This document shows positions 59,935 through 64,000 of a DNA stretch of 64,000 bases, one piece after another. The position numbers and the translations under genes were made by a program. Where the stretch lies: contig NZ_FNYV01000009.1 of assembly GCF_900109115.1 (NCBI RefSeq), positions 1 to 64,000 on the forward strand, in the 5' to 3' direction. Under the pieces are notes generated by a model. The model was not told where the DNA came from. It made no database searches and saw only the letters and a list, made by a program, of their open reading frames with translations. Each line of letters opens with the position of its first letter. Position 1 is the first letter of the stretch. Source of the DNA: Micromonospora phaseoli (GTDB taxonomy: Bacteria; Actinomycetota; Actinomycetes; Mycobacteriales; Micromonosporaceae).

Positions 59935-60327
59935 GAAGGAGAAGCGGACCTGCCGGGTGGTGTTGTCGCCGTTGGTGTCGACCAGGCAGACCGACTGCCA
60001 GGTACCCAGCGCCAGCCGACCGCCGAGCACCGGAAGCGTCGCGTACGGGGCGACGAACGCGGGCAACACGTGGTCGCGCCCGTGCCCCGGCGAGCCGTGC
60101 CGGTGTCGCCACCGCTCGTCGGTGGGCAGCACGGCGTCCAGCGCGGTGAGCAGGTCGTCGTCCGAGCCGGCACCGGTCTCGATGATGGCCACCCCGGCGG
60201 TGGCGTGCGGCACGAAGACGTGCAGCAACCCGTCGCCGGCGCCGGCGAGGAACTGCTCGGCCTCGGCCGTGATGTCGCGGACGGTCGGCCGCGAACCGGT
60301 CCGGACGGTGATCACCTCACTGCGCAT
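59923..60327 (-). CDS. YjbQ family protein (UPF0047)
   Basis: 134 residues. VFVPHATAGVAIIETGAGSD, LPTDERWRHRHGSPGHGRDH, HVLPAFVAPYATLPV and GTWQSVCLVDTNGDNTTRQV are the conserved blocks of the YjbQ/secondary thiamine-phosphate-synthase family. ATG 60327 lies seven bases after CAGGAT; an ATG three codons upstream is within that spacer. Role in cells unresolved. Confidence 0.9.
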   Translation of the reverse strand: MRSEVITVRTGSRPTVRDITAEAEQFLAGAGDGLLHVFVPHATAGVAIIETGAGSDDDLLTALDAVLPTDERWRHRHGSPGHGRDHVLPAFVAPYATLPVLGGRLALGTWQSVCLVDTNGDNTTRQVRFSFLPG

Positions 60328-60599
60328 ACGTCCCATCCTGCCCCCACCGACCCCGGCCGTTCGAGATCCTGGTCCGGAAGTGCCCCTCGGGCGGTCCGGT
60401 ACCAAGATCTCGTCGGACTCCCTGGGCTGGCCCCGCCGGGGGCTCCGCCAGGGCGGGCCCGGACGAGCCGGGCGGACATAGTTACTGGTGGGTACCTGTG
60501 TCGCGCGTCGCCCTTCCGCCGGGTGGACGTGACGCCGAGTGCCACGACGGGGCAGGATGGCGCTAGAGACCTATCCCACACACAACCGAGGGAACGCCT

Positions 60600-63344
60600 G
60601 TGGCTACGGAACGCAAGCGCCCGGTGATCACGGCCGGCCTACCGAGCCAGCTTCCGGACATCGACCCCGAAGAAACCAGCGAGTGGGTCGAGTCGCTCGA
60701 CGGTGTCATCGACGATCGTGGCACCAAGCGGGCGCGTTACGTGATGCTGCGTCTGTTGGAGCGCGCCCGTGAGCGCCAGGTCGGCGTACCGTCGCTGACC
60801 ACCACCGACTACCTCAACACCATCCCGCCGGAGCGCGAACCGTGGTTCCCCGGCGACGAGCACGTCGAGCGCCGGATCCGGGCGTACGTGCGGTGGAACG
60901 CGGCGATGTTGGTGCACCGCGCCCAGCGGCCGGAGATCGGCGTCGGCGGCCACATCTCCACCTTCGCCAGCTCCGCCTCGCTCTACGAGGTCGGCTTCAA
61001 CCACTTCTTCCGGGGCAAGAGCCACCCGGGTGGCGGCGACCACATCTTCTACCAGGGCCACGCCTCCCCCGGCATGTACGCCCGGGCGTACCTGGAGGGC
61101 CGACTCAGCGAGAACCAGCTCGACGGCTTCCGGCAGGAGCTGTCGCACCCCGGCGGTGGCCTTCCCTCGTACCCGCACCCTCGGCTGATGCCGGACTTCT
61201 GGGAGTTCCCCACCGTCTCCATGGGGCTGGGCGGCCTGAACGCCATCTACCAGGCACGGTTCAACCGGTACCTCCAGCACCGGGGCATCAAGGACACCTC
61301 CGACCAGCACGTCTGGGCCTTCCTCGGTGACGGCGAGATGGACGAGCCGGAGACTCTCGGCGCGATCGGGGTGGCCGCCCGCGAGGAGCTGGACAACCTC
61401 ACCTTCGTGATCAACTGCAATCTGCAGCGCCTGGACGGTCCGGTCCGCGGCAACGGCAAGGTGATGCAGGAGCTGGAAGCGTTCTTCCGGGGCGCCGGCT
61501 GGAACGTGATCAAGGTCGTCTGGGGCCGGGAGTGGGACCCACTGCTCGCCGCCGACACCGACGGTGCGCTGGTCAACCTGATGAACTCCACTCCCGACGG
61601 CGACTACCAGACCTACAAGGCGGAGTCCGGGGCGTACGTGCGGGAGCACTTCTTCGGCCGGGACGCGCGGACCCGCAAGATGGTCGAGGGGCTGACCGAC
61701 GACGAGATCTGGAACCTCAAGCGGGGCGGTCACGACTACCGCAAGCTCTACGCGGCCTACAAGGCGGCGACGGAGCACACCGGCCAGCCGACGGTGATCC
61801 TGGCCAAGACGATCAAGGGTTGGACGCTCGGCTCGCACTTCGAGGGCCGCAACGCCACGCACCAGATGAAGAAGCTGACGCTGGAGGACCTGAAGACCTT
61901 CCGCGACCGCCTCTACCTCGACATCCCGGACTCGGCGCTGGAGGGGAACCCCTACCTGCCGCCGTACGTGCGCCCGGGCAAGGACTCCGAGGAGATGCAG
62001 TACCTGCACGAGCGGCGTCAGCAGCTCGGCGGCTACCTGCCCACGCGGCGGACGAACCACAAGTCCCTGAGCATCCCGGGTCCGGAGCGCTTCGCCGACG
62101 TCAAGCGGGGTTCGGGCAAGCAGAAGGTGGCCACCACGATGGCCTTCGTCCGCCTGCTCAAGGACCTGATGAAGGACAAGCAGTTCGGCAGGCGTTGGGT
62201 GCCGATCATCCCGGACGAGGCGCGCACCTTCGGGCTGGACTCGATCTTCCCGACCGCCAAGATCTACTCGCCGCACGGTCAGCGGTACACCTCGGTCGAC
62301 CGGGAGCTGTTCCTGTCGTACAAGGAGTCGACCACCGGGCAGATCCTGCACGAGGGGATCAACGAGGCCGGCTCGGTCGCCTCGTTCACCGCCGCCGGCA
62401 CCTCGTACGCCACCCATGACGAGCCGATGATCCCGATGTACATCTTCTACTCGATGTTCGGGTTCCAGCGCACCGGCGACGGCCTCTGGGCGGCGGCCGA
62501 CCAGATGACCCGGGGCTTCCTGCTCGGCGCCACCGCCGGGCGCACCACCCTCAACGGCGAGGGCCTGCAGCACGAGGACGGGCACTCCCTGCTGCTCGCC
62601 GCCACCAACCCGGCGGTGGTCGCGTACGACCCGGCCTTCGCGTTCGAGATCGCGCACATCATGGAGAACGGCCTGCACCGGATGTACGGCGAGGAGCAGG
62701 AGAACGTCTTCTACTACCTCACGGTCTACAACGAGCCGATCCACCAGCCGGCGGAGCCGGAGGGCGTGGACGTCGAGGGGATCGTCAAGGGCCTGCACCG
62801 GTACGCCCCCGCGCCCTCGGTGGAGGGTGACGCGCCGCGAGCGAACGTGCTCGCCTCCGGCACCGGCATGCAGTGGGCGCTCAAGGCACAGCAGCTGCTC
62901 GCCCAGGACTGGGGGGTGGCCGCCGACGTCTGGTCGGTCACCTCGTGGACGGAGCTGCGCCGGGACGCGGTGGAGTGCGAGGCGTACAACCTCCTGCACC
63001 CGGGCGCGGAGCAGCGGGTGCCGTACGTGCAGCGCAAGCTGGCCGAGGCCGAGGGGCCGAAGGTCGCGGTGAGCGACTGGATGCGCGCGGTGCCGGACCT
63101 GATCTCCCGGTGGGTGCCCGGGGACTGGACCTCGCTGGGCACCGACGGCTTCGGGCTGTCGGACACCCGGCACGCGCTGCGCCGGCACTTCCACGTCGAC
63201 GCCGAGTCGATCGCGGTCGCGACGCTGCGGCAGCTCGCCCTGCGCGGGGTGGTACCGGCCCACGTACCGGCCGAGGCGGCCAAGAAGTACGCCATCGACG
63301 ACGTCAACGCCGCCCCGGTCGGCGAGACCGGCGGCGACAGCTAG
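60600..63344 (+). CDS. aceE: pyruvate dehydrogenase E1, homodimeric type
   Basis: 914 residues. Decarboxylates pyruvate with ThDP and transfers the acetyl group to lipoyl-E2 of the PDH complex. Typical AceE features: HISTFASSASLYEVGFNHFF, FYQGHASPGMYARAYLEGRL, the ThDP motif WAFLGDGEMDEPE...NCNLQRLDGPV, KTIKGWTLG, PIIPDEARTFGLDSIFPTAK and GRTTLNGEGLQHEDGHS. GTG 60600 is preceded by GAGGGA. In M. tuberculosis (Rv2241) it also lies next to DUF3052 and AhpE genes. A strong terminator follows. Confidence 0.97.
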   Translation: MATERKRPVITAGLPSQLPDIDPEETSEWVESLDGVIDDRGTKRARYVMLRLLERARERQVGVPSLTTTDYLNTIPPEREPWFPGDEHVERRIRAYVRWNAAMLVHRAQRPEIGVGGHISTFASSASLYEVGFNHFFRGKSHPGGGDHIFYQGHASPGMYARAYLEGRLSENQLDGFRQELSHPGGGLPSYPHPRLMPDFWEFPTVSMGLGGLNAIYQARFNRYLQHRGIKDTSDQHVWAFLGDGEMDEPETLGAIGVAAREELDNLTFVINCNLQRLDGPVRGNGKVMQELEAFFRGAGWNVIKVVWGREWDPLLAADTDGALVNLMNSTPDGDYQTYKAESGAYVREHFFGRDARTRKMVEGLTDDEIWNLKRGGHDYRKLYAAYKAATEHTGQPTVILAKTIKGWTLGSHFEGRNATHQMKKLTLEDLKTFRDRLYLDIPDSALEGNPYLPPYVRPGKDSEEMQYLHERRQQLGGYLPTRRTNHKSLSIPGPERFADVKRGSGKQKVATTMAFVRLLKDLMKDKQFGRRWVPIIPDEARTFGLDSIFPTAKIYSPHGQRYTSVDRELFLSYKESTTGQILHEGINEAGSVASFTAAGTSYATHDEPMIPMYIFYSMFGFQRTGDGLWAAADQMTRGFLLGATAGRTTLNGEGLQHEDGHSLLLAATNPAVVAYDPAFAFEIAHIMENGLHRMYGEEQENVFYYLTVYNEPIHQPAEPEGVDVEGIVKGLHRYAPAPSVEGDAPRANVLASGTGMQWALKAQQLLAQDWGVAADVWSVTSWTELRRDAVECEAYNLLHPGAEQRVPYVQRKLAEAEGPKVAVSDWMRAVPDLISRWVPGDWTSLGTDGFGLSDTRHALRRHFHVDAESIAVATLRQLALRGVVPAHVPAEAAKKYAIDDVNAAPVGETGGDS

Positions 63345-63363
63345 CCAGCACCCACGCCCGACG

Positions 63364-63394
63364 GGGCCCGGCGCGGTGACACCGCGCCGGGCCC
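63364..63394 (+). terminator. hairpin terminator after aceE
   Basis: GGGCCCGGCGCGG and its perfect inverse CCGCGCCGGGCCC around TGACA, 19 bases after the stop. The next 200 bp hold only the upstream region of the following gene. Confidence 0.9.
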
Positions 63395-63593
63395 TTCGCG
63401 TACCGCCGGTATGACCCGTCCGGTATCGACGGACGTCTTCTTCTTGTAACAGAAGGCATCCACAATTGCCGATAGGTGTTTCAGGCAACCCCCCACGTGC
63501 ACCAGGCTGGACCGGTGGACCTTCCCCCGTCGCGCCCGTCCCCAGCCGGCCGGGACGCCATCGTCGGCGACGGCGCGACGGGAGGGAGCCTTC

Positions 63594-64000
63594 ATGCGAA
63601 TCATCCGGATCGGCCTCGCCCTGGCCGTCGGCACCCTGCTGGTGTCCACGCTCGGGCCCGGCTCGCCCTCGGTGGCGCACGACCCGGCCACCCCGGCCGG
63701 GCGGGAATCCGCGCAGGAGTTCATGGCCCAACGTGAACCGAGCCAGCAACTGGTCGCGGCCGCCGCGGCGACCTGCGCCAACGGCCAGGCGGCGGGCTAC
63801 CCCTGCCGCAACGTGGACCTGCTGTCCTTCATGCCGTTGTCGAGCATCGGCGGCAGTCAGGCCAACGACATCTGGGGCTGGACCGACCCGCAGACCGGCA
63901 AGGAGTACGCGCTGGTCGGCCGCCGCAACGGCACCTCCTTCGTGGACGTGTCCAACCCGACCGCCCCGGTCTACCTGGGCAACCTGCCGGCGTACCAGAA
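63594..64000 (+). CDS. secreted LVIVD-type (choice-of-anchor B) protein, 5' part only
   Basis: Open at the right edge. A signal peptide MRIIRIGLALAVGTLLVSTL is followed by a mature region with QPxxQLVAAAAATCANGQAA, YPCRNVDLLSFMPLSSIGG, NDIWGWTDPQTGKEYALVGR and NGTSFVDVSNPTAPVYLGNL. The last block is the start of LVIVD-like beta-propeller repeats of choice-of-anchor B secreted proteins. GGAGGGAG lies six bases upstream of ATG 63594. Function unknown; probably extracellular. Confidence 0.85.
   Translation, partial: MRIIRIGLALAVGTLLVSTLGPGSPSVAHDPATPAGRESAQEFMAQREPSQQLVAAAAATCANGQAAGYPCRNVDLLSFMPLSSIGGSQANDIWGWTDPQTGKEYALVGRRNGTSFVDVSNPTAPVYLGNLPAYQ

Noticed and set aside
60639..63749. A reading frame of more than 1000 codons on the minus strand opposite aceE
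   Set aside because: It is a mirror of the G+C-rich codon pattern of aceE, has no recognised domain, and aceE is unmistakable. Similar long antisense frames opposite glnA (332-1756), glnA2 (15022-17160) and the E1 fusion (56917-60627) were rejected for the same reason.

Overview
This is a contiguous piece of chromosome from a high-GC actinobacterium, most likely Micromonospora or another member of the Micromonosporaceae. The reasons are G+C-rich third codon positions, GTG starts, many apparently leaderless promoters, F420, GlnE and MptA/B-type genes, and lineage-type dispersed intergenic repeats. The gene order glnA1-glnE-glnA2-panB-rnhA/phosphatase-zinc ribbon-Nif3-ahpE-DUF3052-aceE follows the Mycobacterium tuberculosis Rv2220-Rv2241 block, from memory of that genome, with many insertions.

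Left part (1-30.7 kb). glnA1 has a GlnR-like box in front of it. A decayed integrase, a small membrane protein and a PadR regulator/membrane-protein pair follow. Next is a leftward operon of polytopic membrane proteins, two of them MptA/B-like mannosyltransferases. After it come glnE with a class-I glutamine amidotransferase, an LD-carboxypeptidase, a secreted protein, a DUF350 protein, glnA2, glutamine-dependent NAD synthetase, panB, a lipoprotein, an F420:NADP oxidoreductase, an RNase II-type nuclease, a histone-H1-like protein, Nudix and nucleotidyltransferase genes, an AraC regulator, two Roadblock/LC7 proteins and a MarR/SnoaL-like divergent pair.

Genomic island (about 30.84-36.43 kb). 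A 5.6-kb segment of lower G+C lies between two perfect 39-bp repeats. The right copy is the 3' end of the intact RNase P RNA gene (rnpB, minus strand) and the left copy is an orphan duplicate, so the element appears to have integrated into the end of rnpB. It carries a tyrosine integrase, repeated CAGGGCGTC motifs near both ends that look like integrase arm sites, a few small proteins, and one large cargo gene. That gene encodes a caspase-like (C14) protease fused to a Hanks-type Ser/Thr kinase and an unrecognised C-terminal region. This is the strongest candidate in the window for an undescribed, possibly defensive, system.

Right part (36.4-64 kb). rnpB is followed by DinB and TauE genes, the rnhA/phosphatase-zinc-ribbon-Nif3 operon, a flavoprotein/XRE pair divergent from a primase-polymerase-like gene, a SNF2 helicase/SWIM pair, a PfkB kinase, a pyruvyl-transferase-like enzyme, a frameshifted phosphotransferase, a surface protein (ice-binding-like domain, collagen repeats and LPxTG-type anchor), tRNA-Val(TAC), ahpE, DUF3052, a fused alpha/beta 2-oxo-acid dehydrogenase E1, MarR, YjbQ, aceE, and the start of a secreted LVIVD-type protein cut by the window edge.

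Four copies of a paired GGGGCCCC palindromic repeat and one TTGATCAAGAAGTT inverted repeat are scattered between genes.
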